From Pyxicephalus adspersus (lineage: Eukaryota > Chordata > Amphibia > Anura > Pyxicephalidae), in contig NC_092858.1 of the NCBI RefSeq assembly GCF_032062135.1, positions 171,454,002 to 171,518,001 on the forward strand: a stretch of DNA of 64,000 bases. The letters run 5' to 3'. The notes under the pieces are model-generated. The model ran no database searches. It was given only the letters and a program-made list of their open reading frames with translations, and was not told the origin of the DNA. Position 1 is the first letter of the stretch. Every line of letters begins with the position of its first letter. The position numbers and the translations under genes are program-made. Of this stretch, positions 43,673-56,105 are shown piece by piece.

Positions 43673-46478
43673 TATCATCTTCAAAGTGTGTTACAATTAT
43701 TTTCCAACTGTGGCTCCCCCTAATTCTCTGCTTGCAGGTATAATATGGTAGGGGGTGTTATATGTTAAATTGGTCATGGTTAGAATGATCTCCAAGGCAA
43801 AACAATTGATGAAACTTCCATTAGGGATACAGACAGCAAATCTAAACTCAAAATTTCATATGCTTTACCAGGGTAGTGCACTCCTTACCTTACCATGGCA
43901 TATCCTAATTAACCCCCCTCCTTTGTAATTCCATACTCACCAAGAACAGAAGAGCCATGGTCTAGCAGATTGTTCACGTCTGAAGGGTCTTCTACCTCGC
44001 CCATGCATTGGAGTCCTAGAAGTTTTATGAGGCCGAGTCCGAAGAGGAAGGTGGATGTGCCATGTAGAAGTCTATGGGGCTGTAAATTGCAGGTATGGTG
44101 AAAGAAGAAGGCTGTCAAACGTAAGTAAACTGCAAAACAGTGGCTCTTTCGTTCTTGGTATTTATGAATCCTCTAGGGGTATGGCTGGTGGTTTGGGGTA
44201 GATCACAGTAAGCTTCCAAGGTCATGAGTTACATCACTCCGACCCAGCCAGTGAAGGCAGCTAAAGACTCCAAACCTACAAGAAGCCTAAGTAAAGATGA
44301 CAGCGGCGGAAAGGAACGACCAAGGGATATCACAGCTGTTGCATTGCTGGAAGGATGCACTTTCCCAGATAAGTCAGCCATAATGTGCAATTATGGAGTA
44401 TGGCAATGGCAATTATGGAGTATTTACTTGCACATTATAAAAAAACCCTGTGAACCATCAGCAGTTAAAATCCACTTTTGTAGGTATTTCCTACTGTATT
44501 TACAGCCCTTGGACACTTTTTTGGTTTATCTCACAGCTATATATAGAATCCATATTTGCATAAACATATTAATGAATGCAAGCGGCACTGCTTATGCAAA
44601 TCAGTCCAAGAGAGATTTATGATGCAACGTTGGCAATAAAGAGAGCAAATTTTAAAAATCATTTCCCAAAAGCGACTCGCAGTATGCCCTCTCCTGCTGT
44701 TCCATAGGCTGTCCTCACCATCATTAATATGATTTCTTATTATATCTCGAAGATTAAAAGAAAGAAAGACTTTCAATTTCTTTTTATCATAATCCTCCCC
44801 TTAAACTTTCCCAAATCACTTCACTACAAGATACGGCTCATTTGTGAAAGTTGTCCATATGGCATCAGGTTTGCAGCCTTGACCATGTTGAAATGTTAAC
44901 ATCTTTATATTAAAGACAGCCAGTCATGGCTTGAGATTTGCAAAAACTGGAACATTTGTACCTAAATTGTGCACTTGTACAGGAGTCCAGGGGTGGGTCA
45001 TGGTTCCCAGGTACTGCCCCTCCCCCTTGTTATAGCTTGTGGTCCCTCGAAAAACAGATTATAAACTGCACAAGGAATCTGGGAAGTTTTGTTTGACAAA
45101 CAAGAATCACTGATTGGTTAGTTTTCTTATAGGGATAAGAAAAGGGTCTTGGTGGACTTTCCTATCCCAGTAGCCAGGCTTTTAGAATGGCACGACAGGT
45201 ATGTCTCGGGTATTCGGGAGCAGGGTGCTGCTTAGTCTGGGAGTAAGGACTGAGGCTGAATGCGGAAGCTCCATGGTTTTAGGTTGAAGGACTCTGAAAC
45301 CCTTTGCTACCGGAGTACCAGGTGCCCCCTTGGTGTAGCCGCTTTGGTGGCAGGACTGTTGAATGACTGACCTATAGAACTTAACTAAACCTCTACAGTA
45401 TCCTGCATTGTGCTAATCCCCCTAACTTCTCTTTGGGAATAATTTACCCAAATGCCCTCTCATTAAGCTTTAATTATTTGCTATGTGCCAGAGATCCCCA
45501 AATTTTGCTGCACCATTGACTGGCCAAAGGCACAAACACGGGTAATTTACTAAAGTATTATAGGCAATTGACTTACCAAAGAGATAATTCACTTAGCTTA
45601 GTGAGTGTGGAGATAAGCTACTTTGCAAATCATTTGCTCGGTTTGAGTTGACCAAGGTTTTCTCTTTGGGCAACCACTGTTGGCACAATTGACTGTAACC
45701 TGTTGGCAACCAACATTTTTATTGGCTGTTGGTTGTTTGGAATCGGGACCACGCCTGACATTAGCACCAATGCTTACCCCTGCATGAGTTATCCTAATTG
45801 GTTGGTGGTGTCAGTAGTGGTTTCGTCAATTGATGACCACCAACCAATGAAAACGCTTACCAATAATTTTAATTGCCATTTTTTTTTTACAGCCCTGTAT
45901 ATACAAGCAGTAGAAGTAGAACAAATATACCAAGCAGCTTGCAAGGTAAACTTCAGACTTCAGCTTAAATATTGAAAATTTGCTGCAGTATTATAAGAAA
46001 ACTAAATCAGAGAAGGGCAAGGAACCCAGAATGAGCTTTTTTAACTAACAACAGTAATATCGAGTGTCTGATCCTAAGAGGAATGTTTATTCTAGTAGTG
46101 CTTTTATTGCTCAGAAAATTAAATTAACCCGTTCTTCGCTCTACAGTTCAGCAGCACACACTTTAGTTTTTTTGGCCAAAATGCAAAGAAGTGAAACCAG
46201 CAGTCTTATCGTGACTTTCTAAAGCCAATTTCCAACTTTCAGTAAACTTCTGTGGTTTAATAGAAGCTCAACCACTCCCATTCGACTGATAGGAACAGTT
46301 GTAAACCATTAGTGCAAATTTGCAATATGGCTGTGGTTCAGTTCCTGAGAAAGAATTGCAGCACCACTGCAAACACAACAAATGCAAACACATTGACTTG
46401 GTGCATAGCTGTTGCTTGCTACGTGCTCTGAAGCTTCTATGTGATTTTCGAACTGCAAATCTAAAAGAAGCATTAAAA
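43673..46478. other. Long stretch without recognised genes
   Basis: Contains a partial MITE near 45540-45660 (GGTAATTTACTAAAGTATTATAGG), related to the start of the paralogous segments at 19.9 and 22.3 kb. The 132-codon frame at 44224-44622 has no recognisable domain. Confidence 0.3.
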
Positions 46479-47985
46479 CAGTCATTCTCAACCAGGCTTC
46501 CACAAAACCCTAGGGTTCCTTTATAGGTAGTGTGATGGACGCCCTCTCAGCCCTGTGCATTGAATTTCCAGCACGCTCAGCAACAGTCCACGCACCAGCA
46601 GGCTGAGAAGAGCCGTCATGGGGCAAGGTTACCTCTATTACCCCTTGCCACACACACCATCACAGGTAGACTGCCACCATGTGCTTAGACGGAAGCACGC
46701 ACAGTTACCCTTGACAACCGCAGTTATGCATCTGCTTCTTTAATACTGTCTGTGTCACTCGCTGCCACTCCAGACAGGGATGTCTCAGTAATCACAATGT
46801 TTATAGTAGCGTTTCAGGTTAGCAAGTTACACAATTTCAGATATTCAGCTTACACTTTTTATAGTGTAAAAGCATAGTATAAAGTAAAAGCATACAAAAA
46901 CACAGAGCATAAACAAATACAGAAAAATAAGGACTAATCTAGGAACAATAACAGAACTATAGCAACAGCATAAAATAAAAGGGAAAACTGAAATAATACT
47001 TAGGTAGAGTTGGTTTTCCTTGGTCCCGGTTGCTGTGTAAAGTCCAAGATATGAGTCAGTCACCGGGCTCCCTGCAGTGCTCAATGTGTCAGTGCCGTTG
47101 TCCTTAGCAACAAGATGAAATCAGTGAGAGCTGTCTGTACTAGACTTACATGGCTTTTTCTAGGCCAACAACAAAGGTAGGATGAATCCAATGACAGCAG
47201 GGTGAGGGCTGTCTGAGGGGTATAGATTAGGATGCTTGTGGACATTCCTAAGAGGCCCTTGTTCTAGCCGTTATTTATAATTTCATAAGTACAGGTTATA
47301 CCATGCCCAGATTATTAATCACTACAAAATACGGTGTTCACAGAGACCAAACTAGGCATGTCTGGGACTTATGGTTCACCAGGACAGGCTACATATGGTT
47401 TCCAGGCTTTCCTGAGGCCTAGTTTTTGGTCTCAAAATGCTCACCATACCAATCCAACTACAAATCAGTCAACTACTACTTTATACAGAATGGCATATTA
47501 GAAATACAAAGATTATTAATAAATGGGTTTCTGTTCATTCAGGGGCCACTCTACATTATCTGAGTTTTATAATACACGGAGACACAAATCTCCAACTTTT
47601 ACAATGGGTGTTGTAAGCTATTGGGTCTTGAAGGATGCTGGTTTTCAGATACAGAAATATCTGATAAGGGGAAATTTTTGACCCTAGTGTGGTATTTCAA
47701 ACAAAGACATTTTAAAAAAGACATATTTATATTTAAAGGGGAGATCAGGAATTAATGTTATCCCAATGAGGTTCCTTATGTCGTGGGTTAAACTTTCTTT
47801 TAGATCCAGGCCTACACGTTTTAGAGCCAATGCCATTTGGCAGAGCAAGACGGCAATGATCTTTTAGGCTGCCTGTAAAGGTGGCATTGTGACCATCAAT
47901 GTGATATTTGATTTAGAAGGGGTTCCAAAGACTTTGCAATTTATTTCAAGGGTTCCTTTGGGGTAAAAAGATTGGGAGGAGTTGC
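46479..47985 (-). mobile_element. hAT-like family A (copy 6), split by about 1.3 kb
   Basis: The left piece 46479-46524 begins CAGTCATTCTCAACCAGGCT and includes CTAGGGTTCC. The right piece, about 47849-47985, has CGGCAATGATCTTTTAGGCT, GCCTGTAAAGGTGGCATTGTG, TTATTTCAAGGGTTCC and TAAAAAGATTGGGAGG in the correct order. The ~1.3 kb between them (46525-47848) has no recognised domain and could be a later insertion, or the interior of a longer family member. Confidence 0.6.
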
Positions 47986-49500
47986 ACTAAGATAATATCG
48001 GGTTATCATGTGGTCGCAACCATTGAAAAGTTTTTTTTAGCTGTTGGACTTTATATTGATATGTACTTATGATGTTATCTTCCTTCTAACTGTTGCACTG
48101 GGGCGAATGGGGTGGTGAAGTTCCTTTCTGTAGACAAATTCAGGTAATAGGCAGGTGGAATTTTCCCAAGAAATAGACTCAGTAGATCAGTCACCCATTA
48201 GGGAAAATTCAGGAGATAAAATGGAGAACGTAAGAGCTTTCTGAACTCATTTGAGGTCTTGACTGGCGTTTCCATTCCAATTGTGCATGCAGATTTTAAG
48301 TTTAGTTTGAAAAGACTCATATTCGTGTAATAAATGCTTCTATGTGTGAATATGCCAATTGGGGAATTTGCCTTATAATTCCTATCTTTATGAAAGCAGG
48401 GCAAGAAATGAGGCAAATGATGTCACCATGGGCGGAAGACCTACTCAGTAATACGTCTTTTCTGGAGTTGAGCTTTAAATGTGCTTTTTTGGTTGAAAGG
48501 ACAATTTAGTAAATTTATATATATCATAATGTAAAGAAAAACAAATTACAATTGCAGAATTTTTCTTTAGATTGCACATATTTGCCAAGCTTCTAAAGCA
48601 TTTTTTTTTTTAAAAAGTGCTTTCTTTGTCCTCTAATATGACAGTATGGTAATGATAAAGGAAACAGGTCCGCGTTCTGGGCGAGAATATCACGGCAGCT
48701 TGTGGCAGTTGGTCCATCAGATGCCGGGGGACCATTCACTTGATAAGCCTCAGAGCCAGGGGAAATACGTGGCCATAAGCTCACAGCTTTCTTGGCAGGG
48801 AGAGAAGTATTTCTGTACGGGGGCCTCAGCAGCATTAAATATTCAGCATGGTAAGCGCCAGACGAGGGCCACCTGGGTAATCGCTGTGATTCATTTCTGC
48901 ATCATGGTGCTCTTATTAAAAAGAACTTGCCGTGCAGTGAGGATTTGCGTATGGCCATTCTCCTAGGCTGCAAATTTTTTGTGTTCTGGGATAAAGAAAT
49001 CAATTGCTGTGAAGATGAATAAAATCATGAAGATGGTGAATGGATCAGGAGCCAGCTTTCCTCTGAAAGTTCTCATACAGCTTTTTAAAGTTTTTAATGT
49101 CATATATCTTTTTTTATGCTTTTTAAAGTTTTTAATTTCATATATCTGAATGTCTTTTAATATGAGTTAATGAGTGAAGAACCAATCTATTCGGGATCTC
49201 TTTATCTGTGATACCTAAAAAAGAATCTTTGGGAACATGGACTGGTATACCACCCATTACTGGTCCGATTCTATAACTCATGCTCCATTTAGCGCCAAAA
49301 TTCATATTGACCCTATTTTTCCTGTTTGGACTTAAACAGTTGCAGTTTTTTGTAAGGTCCAAAAGTAATGAATGAGACTACATAGTACACAACATACCAA
49401 TGCACAAGGGTTGGGTCTTCCTAAAAATCACAGCTCAGGAAACATTAAGCCAGGGTAGATGCACACTTTAGAGAAGCTGAAGTTTTGTAGAGATGTGGTG
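47986..49500. other. Unique DNA; small tandem duplication at 49081-49147
   Basis: CTTTTTAAAGTTTTTAATGT plus CATATATCT (49081-49109) recurs at 49119-49147 with one change, period 38 bp. 48650-48960 is repeat-free and of balanced composition. No gene supported. Confidence 0.4.
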
Positions 49501-49657
49501 CAGAGTTCTCCCCAGTCCCTTTTAGCTAGGCGTACCACCCAGCACTTTTCAGTAACCACCCGGCTGCTTTTTGGGTGGCTATTGAAGAGTTGGGTCACAA
49601 TACAGGGGCTGCCACCTGCCTACAGCTTCTTCCAAAAAAATTCTGGGGAAAATACTG
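49501..49657. mobile_element. hAT-like element, family B (copy 2)
   Basis: CAGAGTTCTCCCCAGTCCC start, TTTTAGCTAGGCGTACCACC, GTCACAATACAGGGGC and an AATACTG end, collinear with 32029-32182. This copy retains a CACCCGGCTGCTTTTTGGGTG hairpin that copy 1 has lost. Confidence 0.65.
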
Positions 49658-49813
49658 TGGTGGCTCTAGGGCGTGGAATGGTGGCAGCATTTAGGATCAC
49701 AGAGGAGCCATACGGGACAATGCAGCCCTAGTTAGCAGGACCCACACCCCTGTTAATATGAGAAGGGTTTCCTAACTGTAGAAGTCGAGGTAAACCCTAA
49801 CTACAAACACTTA

Positions 49814-49964
49814 GGGGTCTTCTTACAAAGACATGAATGCGGCTTCACCAAACATTCTCTGGTGGAGACTCTTCACGTCCATGTGCTCTAAATTGAAGTG
49901 GCTGATTCTCCACTAAATAATTTTTGGTGAATAAAAGATGCCCTTTTTTTTTAAAATAGACTGG
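49814..49964. mobile_element. Palindromic MITE, family D (copy 2)
   Basis: GGGTCTTCTTACAAAGACATG, CATTCTCTGGTGGAGACTC, TCCATGTGCTC and ATTCTCCACTAAATAA follow the order of 8303-8453. The right terminus TTTTAAAATAGACTGG is degraded. Confidence 0.65.
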
Positions 49965-50150
49965 TTGGTGTACCATAAATGCTATAGCTCTCTATTTCAT
50001 CAAATATTTTTTTGCTGCATGGCATTTCTCAGAGCGAGTTCCCTTATTGTGACACCAGTGGACCATGCCTTCAGAATGTGAATTGAAAAACCCATAAATG
50101 GTATCAATGGGAAGCTTGAGTGCAGAAGCTTAAAGAAAAAGAATTCAATT

Positions 50151-50373
50151 GGCCTCATTTATAAAATCTCTCCAAGGCTGGAGAGTATACATTTTCATCA
50201 GTGAAGCTGGGTGATCCAGCAAACCTGGAATAGATTTCTAAAGAGTAATTCGGCATTTGTTAGCAAATGTTTTCAATCCTGGACCAGATCCATTCCAGCT
50301 TCGTTGCATCACCTAGGGCCACCCATGATAGACTATCTTCTCCAGTCTTGAAAAGCTTTATTAAATCAGGACC
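50151..50373. mobile_element. Palindromic MITE, family C (copy 2)
   Basis: Left half: CTCATTTATAAAATCTCTCC, GAAGCTGGGTGATCCAGCAA, ACCTGGAATAGATTTC. Mirrored right half: GACCAGATCCATTCCAGCTT, TATCTTCTCCAGTCTTG, AGCTTTATTAAATCAGG. It abuts the next copy. Confidence 0.8.
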
Positions 50374-50379
50374 AAAGGG

Positions 50380-50570
50380 TCTGATTTAATAAAGCTCTCT
50401 AAAACTGGAGAGGATAGAGTATCATGGGCATACTGGGGTGATCCAGCAAACCTGAGATCAATCTGGTCCGAAAACTGAAAACCTTTGAACTACTAGCAAA
50501 TTATTTTTAGGAAACCCATTCAGGTTCACCCATGATATTCTATCTTCTCCAGCTTTATTAAATCAGGCTT
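50380..50570. mobile_element. Palindromic MITE, family C (copy 3)
   Basis: TCTGATTTAATAAAGCTCTC through GGGTGATCCAGCAAACCTG to TCTCCAGCTTTATTAAATCAGG. It is adjacent to copy 2, so the pair forms a tandem of two palindromes. Confidence 0.8.
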
Positions 50571-51419
50571 ATAATATTCTCACCTGGCAGTAAATGTCTG
50601 AGCCAGAACCCTTATCACAGGACCACCATTTATTGCAAGCTGCATATTTTACGTTATTAAAAATGACTTTTGATATTTAATTAAATTAACATGCTAAAGG
50701 CTATATTAGTGATTGGGTCTACATGTCCTTTGAGCTGAGATATTCTCCACTATATGTAGAATTGCAGGAAGTAAAAAAAAAAAAAAACAGGATGGTTTTC
50801 TTACCAGTAATAGCATTCACAGCTGTAATTACGACAGTGCAGAAAATAATTGATTCAGGTAATTGATCTGACTGCCCTTGTGGTGTCCTGATAAGTTTCC
50901 TTTTCCCAGTAACGTAAAATCATCCAGAGAGGGTTTAATTTAGCCATTTCTCGATCTGCAGGAGTAGAAACTACGTGTCTTGGACCTAGCGAAATATCTG
51001 ACTATGAAATTATAGTTTCACCACCTCTTCTTTCTTATTCTAATTATCCTCCATCATAAATCTTCCATCCTATTGATATACGATGGGGTAATAAAATGTC
51101 TCTGATTTATGAAGCAGCAGAACAGTACAGCCAATTGTGGACATTTGCTGATTTAAAACATTCCTATTTATTTTGCTGAAAAGTCCTTGATATTTAAAAT
51201 AGTTCAATGCTCATCTAATACACAATGCAAGCTTCATTTGATTGTTAGCTATAGACTGGATTTCATGCCTTCTCTCTATACTCACAGATATTGGGTGATC
51301 GTTACCGAACCCTTAGATATTGCAACCAAACTCCTTTGGGGTAGATGACATTGCCATGGAATACGGGTGCTGATGACTCTGCACAAAGAAGCATGTAGCT
51401 GCCCTTTTCTACCCAGATC
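50571..51419. other. Unique DNA without recognised genes
   Basis: No feature supported beyond a short poly-A at 50775-50787. TAGTAATTGATC-type cores near 50800-50870 are too sparse to call. Confidence 0.3.
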
Positions 51420-51427
51420 AGAAGGTG

Positions 51428-51700
51428 AGGGTAATAGTGGCAACCCCTAAATGTTGGTGGTAACCTTAAACATTCTAATGATAAACCTGTATATTGGAGT
51501 AAAACCCTGAGCATGCTGGTGGTAACCCAAAATGTGCCAGTGATAACCAAATTCTGGAGGTAACCAAGAACATGCTAATGGTAATCCTGTATATATGGGT
51601 AGAACCCCGAGCATGTTGGTGGTAATCCAAGATGTGCCAGTGGTAACCAACAACATGCAGGCATTGGCAACCCTGAACATGCTGGCACATGGTTTTTGCC
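51428..51700. repeat. Tandem repeat, unit about 120 bp with 40-bp subunits
   Basis: AACCCTGAGCATGCTGGTGG, TAACCCAAAATGTGCCAG and TGATAACCAA near 51506 recur about 120 bp later as AACCCCGAGCATGTTGGTGG, TAATCCAAGATGTGCCAG and TGGTAACCAA. The minus-strand frames with GYHWHILGYHQHA words are artefacts. Confidence 0.75.
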
Positions 51701-51729
51701 TAAAGGTAATGAACCTGATTCTGTATTTG

Positions 51730-51850
51730 CTTGTTACACTTGTATTTTCTATATATTGTCACAATTTGCCAGTTTGTTTTCCATATATTGCCACGGCTAT
51801 TGGCCAATGGCCATTTTATTTTTCATATACTGCCACAATTGCCCTGTTTT
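51730..51850. repeat. Short tandem repeat, about 43-bp unit, three copies
   Basis: TTCTATATATTGTCACAATT, TTCCATATATTGCCACGGCT and TTCATATACTGCCACAATT are spaced about 40-55 bp apart. Confidence 0.6.
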
Positions 51851-52018
51851 ACAGTAGTTCTATTCTTAATCATTAAATTTAAAGAATGTTGCTATTATCC
51901 TTATATTTTGCTATGGCACACTGCATAATGTATTATTGAATCCCTGTGATTCCTTTTAATTAGCACACCAATATCATCCAAATGTTTGCCTTCATGGACC
52001 TGGCAGCTTGGAGTCATT

Positions 52019-52243
52019 GGACCTGATTTATTAAAGCTCTCCAAGCCTGGGGAGAATGTACTTTCTTTAGTGAAGCTGGGTGATCCACCAACCTGGAATG
52101 GACTTCTTTAAAGTCATTTGCTATTTGCTAGCAAAAATTAGCAAATTTTTCCTGGATGACTATTCCAGGTTTTCTAGATCACCCAGCTTCACTAATGAAA
52201 GTGTATCCTTTCCAGACTTGGAGAGCTTTAATAAATCAGGCCC
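52019..52243. mobile_element. Palindromic MITE, family C (copy 4, best preserved)
   Basis: GGACCTGATTTATTAAAGCTC on the left is mirrored by GAGCTTTAATAAATCAGGCC on the right. TAGTGAAGCTGGGTGATCC is mirrored by GATCACCCAGCTTCACTA. The centre reads TGCTAGCAAAAATTAGCAAA. Confidence 0.85.
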
Positions 52244-52662
52244 ATTGAGTCAACTATGAATTCTGCACCATGTCATGGTGTGGTTGATGGGAAGTGAAAC
52301 CATGTGTCCCAAAGTTAAAGATGAACTATAAATGGATCTTTCAATGCAACAATGATCCAAAGCAGAACTACGAATCTACTAAAAAACTTCTCAAATGAAG
52401 AAATGTTGGGTTATTGAATGTCCAAATTAAAACCCTGATTGGATCCAATGGGATAGTTTTTATTAAAATGGATAGTCATGGAGGAAAACCCACATAAATC
52501 TAGAAATATTTTTGCACATGGTCCAGTGATCAAAAGTTTCACCAAATCAATGCCAGAGAAAGATGGGCAGGTTTGCAAACCAAGACCTTTTTGCCAAAGG
52601 GAGAAATAGCAGCTTTAGAGGCCAATCACATGCCTATTTTATTAACTGTAATTTGCACCATT
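52244..52662. other. Unique DNA without recognised genes
   Basis: No coding or repeat feature supported. Confidence 0.3.
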
Positions 52663-52681
52663 TTTGATCTTTGTCTTATAT

Positions 52682-53259
52682 GAACAAAAAGAAAGAAAGA
52701 GGTATTTTCGGGGTACTTCCGGGTGTGCACGTGCCGATCACAGGAAGCCAGTCGGCTCTCCTTTACAGCACAGGAGAGCAAAAGCTTCCTTTTAACTTCT
52801 CCACATTTTCCGATCTGGATCCCGGTTTTCATCCTAAACAACGACCTTGTAAGCATGTGAATGCTGGCTACCCAACCACAGTGCATATTGCCTTATCACC
52901 TCAACCCATCCCTATTCTAAGGCTGGCTACAAATAAAAGCACCCCAGAAACACAAGGTGGCTCTATACTACCTGTGAACATATTGTACTGCAACCCAACC
53001 TAGCGATATCTTGAAGTTGACATTGCATACCCTGAGGAAGCCCGCAGTGCCGAAACGCGTCGGGTTAATAAGACTCAACGGTTTAACACTAAACACTAGT
53101 GCATTTCTGTATAGTACGGTTAACCCTAGACCATGATGTATAATGGGCAGGGTAAATTACTTCATTGCTGTTATTAATTATGTATGAACATTATTACCAA
53201 TACATCATTTTTTGTTTGAAGCCAAGGCCAAAACCCTGTCTTTTCTTTCCTTTTTTATC
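52682..53259 (+). mobile_element. Retroelement insertion with 19-bp target duplication and hammerhead-like motif (copy 2)
   Basis: The identical 19-mer TTTGATCTTTGTCTTATAT flanks it at 52663-52681 and 53260-53278, the hallmark of target-primed reverse transcription. The 578-bp insert ends CTTTCCTTTTTTATC. Inside, CTGAGGA (53032-53038), a GC-rich stem and GAAAC (53052-53056), then GTC (53059-53061), resemble hammerhead ribozyme core boxes with a very short third stem. An extra A beside the second stem is atypical. A 110-codon frame (52671-53003) shows no domain, starts inside the duplication and is probably not coding. The shared motif and 3-prime end with 1530-1836 define a family. Confidence 0.75.
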
Positions 53260-53320
53260 TTTGATCTTTGTCTTATATAAATTATAGACAAATAAAATTT
53301 TATATGTGTGTATTTATATG

Positions 53321-53327
<7 letters not shown>

Positions 53328-53356
<29 letters not shown>
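53328..53356. repeat. (TA)n microsatellite
   Basis: About 14 TA units, followed by a short CATACACACACA run. Confidence 0.9.
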
Positions 53357-53358
<2 letters not shown>

Positions 53359-53359
53359 C

Positions 53360-55455
53360 ACACACATAAATATATATACTTGGCTGCCGATGATAAAATG
53401 ACCAAAATGCGTCAGCTTTATATTCCGAGAATATGCAAGAACAGGATGACAATACACAAACTCCTACCTATTTATACCATGTAGCCGAGTGATTTCCACA
53501 TTATTAACAAACAGAAAAGCTCACAAAAGAAAGGATGGGGCCACATTCTGTGATGATTACAAGGACCACATGACTGCAGTCAGCTTACATAACTAATTCC
53601 ATGCAAATCTTTACACGTATAATAATTAAAACTACATTCCAGTCAAACGTGAATATTTTGCACTTTCCCTTCCTTAGGGGATTAAACCAATACACTGAGT
53701 GGCTTTAATTTTTATCCTATAATTTATCTTGTGTGCTTGGATGAGCCCCTAATTAAATCCCTACATAAGTCTCATTTTCAGAATGTTGGGAGTTAGGAAG
53801 TTTGTGCTGGTGAATGCAGGGCCATGAATGTAACACTGTAGTATATTCAAAGGGCAAGTTCTGTAATTAAATAACCCCGACTTTGTAATATACCCCTAAG
53901 TACCCTTAAATCGGACCTTACAATAAAATTGCCCCAAGTTTCCTCCTTCTCACTGAAACTACTACTATATGTAGGTAAAAAAAGAAACTATAAAGGACAA
54001 AGTTATACTTACTTTACTCCTGACTTCAGAATGGATGTGTGTGACATTGTTCTGGATTGAGTCCTTTTGGAATGTAGAGCAGGTACGTATCATTCATGGG
54101 AAGACACTCTGAAGATTTTGCCTGATTTGCATTACACAGAACTCTACACGGTAGGGTGGTAATGTCATCTTTGCTAGGTGTTGAAAGTGGAAGGGGTAAA
54201 GTTGATATACCGGTAACTTTTTCCTATACAGATAAATTGGAGAGGGGCCTTGCTTCCATATGCAATTAATTTAATTGATGGTCTTCTTTACCTAAATCAT
54301 CCACTTCATGGGTACTCACTTACATCCTCGGATAATGAGAGAAAAAGGAGGAAGGGGTTCAACTTTTCAATCATTGCTGGGACGGGTGAGCTGCAGAAAA
54401 CACCTTGGATAAATGTAGTACTTCTCCCGGAAACTTTGAGGATTCATTTCTTCACAGTAAATGCGCTACATAGGTTGGTGAAATTTTTTTTATTTAAAGC
54501 TCATTTGTTAGGAATATGTAAAAATGGTGGGAACCTTTCATATAGGACACCACAGGTGAATGGATTCGGTAACTCATTTCACCAAGAGACGTCATAAGCT
54601 TTAACTCTCCAGCATCTTTCAAACAAAATATCAGTTTTGGGTGAACTTACCTTTCAATGCATCAGTTATTTAATGAATAATAGATAATAATGAATAGATA
54701 AAGGAGTTAATAGTAAACTATCATTTAAACCCCCCACCTACTAAATGCCTGACTCCAAAACCAAACTTTAATTGCCCCGCCACACAAGATCAATGCCTAA
54801 AAGTACCATGGGATTGCAATGCCCATAATTGCAATGCTGGAAACAATTGATCAACCTGGTGTGGTGGTGTGGTGGTATTGCCTGGTGGTGCTATTTTGTA
54901 CACAAACCAGACAATATTTAAATATGTTATTACCAAACGGTAAATACAGAAAGAGAAAGATTCTTTGAATTTGCCATGTTAAGCTGCACCCATACATTGG
55001 CCTCCCATATCTATGTGACAATCATTCTGTACTATATACTAACTATAGCTGTATTCAGCAAGGCAGATCAATGATAAATAATATGCAATGTAGAATAGAA
55101 CAACCAATCTTTTAATGTGAAAGCAATTAAAACCAAGGAAACAAAAAAAATCACAAAGCTGATGGCTGACTTTGGGTTAGCCACCTTTTCCTATCAAGTC
55201 ACAGAAAAAGTTTTTATGAATTTGCACCCAAACTGCAAAAATATAATTCTATAGAAATGTAAAAATCCTGTATATAAATACAAAGTGTAAAAATCCCATC
55301 CGAAGATTTAATTATGATAACGGAAATAAACCTACATACTTTTTTATTTTGCATCTTGCAGTAAAACACATCATGATGTGAAAGTATTCCTAATAATACA
55401 TGGGTAGCACCCCACAGAGGTTTTGGAAGCAACTCCATTTAGTTCTTCATATATA
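53360..55455. other. Long stretch without recognised genes
   Basis: A 115-codon frame at 54250-54597 has no recognisable domain and no obvious splice context; unsupported. The rest is AT-rich unique sequence. Confidence 0.3.
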
Positions 55456-55459
55456 TTAA

Positions 55460-55592
55460 GCTGTATTTATATAGTGCCAACATATTACATAGCCCTGTAC
55501 ATTAAATAAGGGTTGCAAAAAATGAAAAGATACAAACAACGATATATGAGGAGGAGAGGACTCACCCAAAATGGTTTACAATCTAAGATTAT
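55460..55592 (-). mobile_element. LINE 3-prime tail (minus strand)
   Basis: In reverse: CTTAGATTGTAAACCATTTT, GTACAGGGCTATGTAATATG, TTGGCACTATATAAATACAG. Truncated tail with a partly eroded internal region. Confidence 0.65.
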
Positions 55593-56105
55593 ATAGTTTG
55601 CATGTTCTTCTCATATTTTTGTGAGTTTTACTCTAATCCTCCAATATCATTACACAATCCCCAAACAGGTAATCTGCCTTCTGCAAACTATGCGATTGCC
55701 ACTGTAGGTGGGACTGCATGAACCTCTGGGCAATGGAACTGAATGGTTCAATGTACAGAGCTGCAGAATAAGTCAGCAGCCTATAAACCAATGCTAATAA
55801 CAATTGTTTCTGTATGGCTATCGCCGACTTTAGATTGCAAGCTCCTGGAGGCCAGGAACCAATGTGTAAAGTTGGCTCTTATATATTAGTTATGTTGATC
55901 AATAAAAAGAATACTGCTAATATATAGTACTAATAAACAGTGCATTCATGATTGTGGAGGGGGCTGTATACAGTATTTATAAATACTGTACTGTATATAC
56001 TGATAAAAATGCAGAATGTTATAAAATATTTACATATAACAAAATAAATGATTTGCATTCATAGTCATTACTGCTAAGATTATATTGTGTATGTAAATGG
56101 CTACG
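55593..56105. other. AT-rich DNA without recognised genes
   Basis: Contains a worn tail-like fragment (AGATTGCAAGCTCCTGG near 55832) that resembles the repeat motif of the array that follows and may be an outlying relative. Confidence 0.35.

Noticed and set aside
46525..47848. Solo LTR of a retrovirus-like element
   Set aside because: Looked for TG...CA ends with a 4-6 bp duplication and a polyadenylation layout; no consistent pair was found.
52671..53003. 110-codon frame as a retroelement protein
   Set aside because: Its Met lies in the target-site duplication, outside the element, and no known domain is visible.
54250..54597. 115-codon frame as a possible exon or gene
   Set aside because: No recognisable motif, no flanking splice evidence, and AT-rich context; length is within chance for 64 kb.
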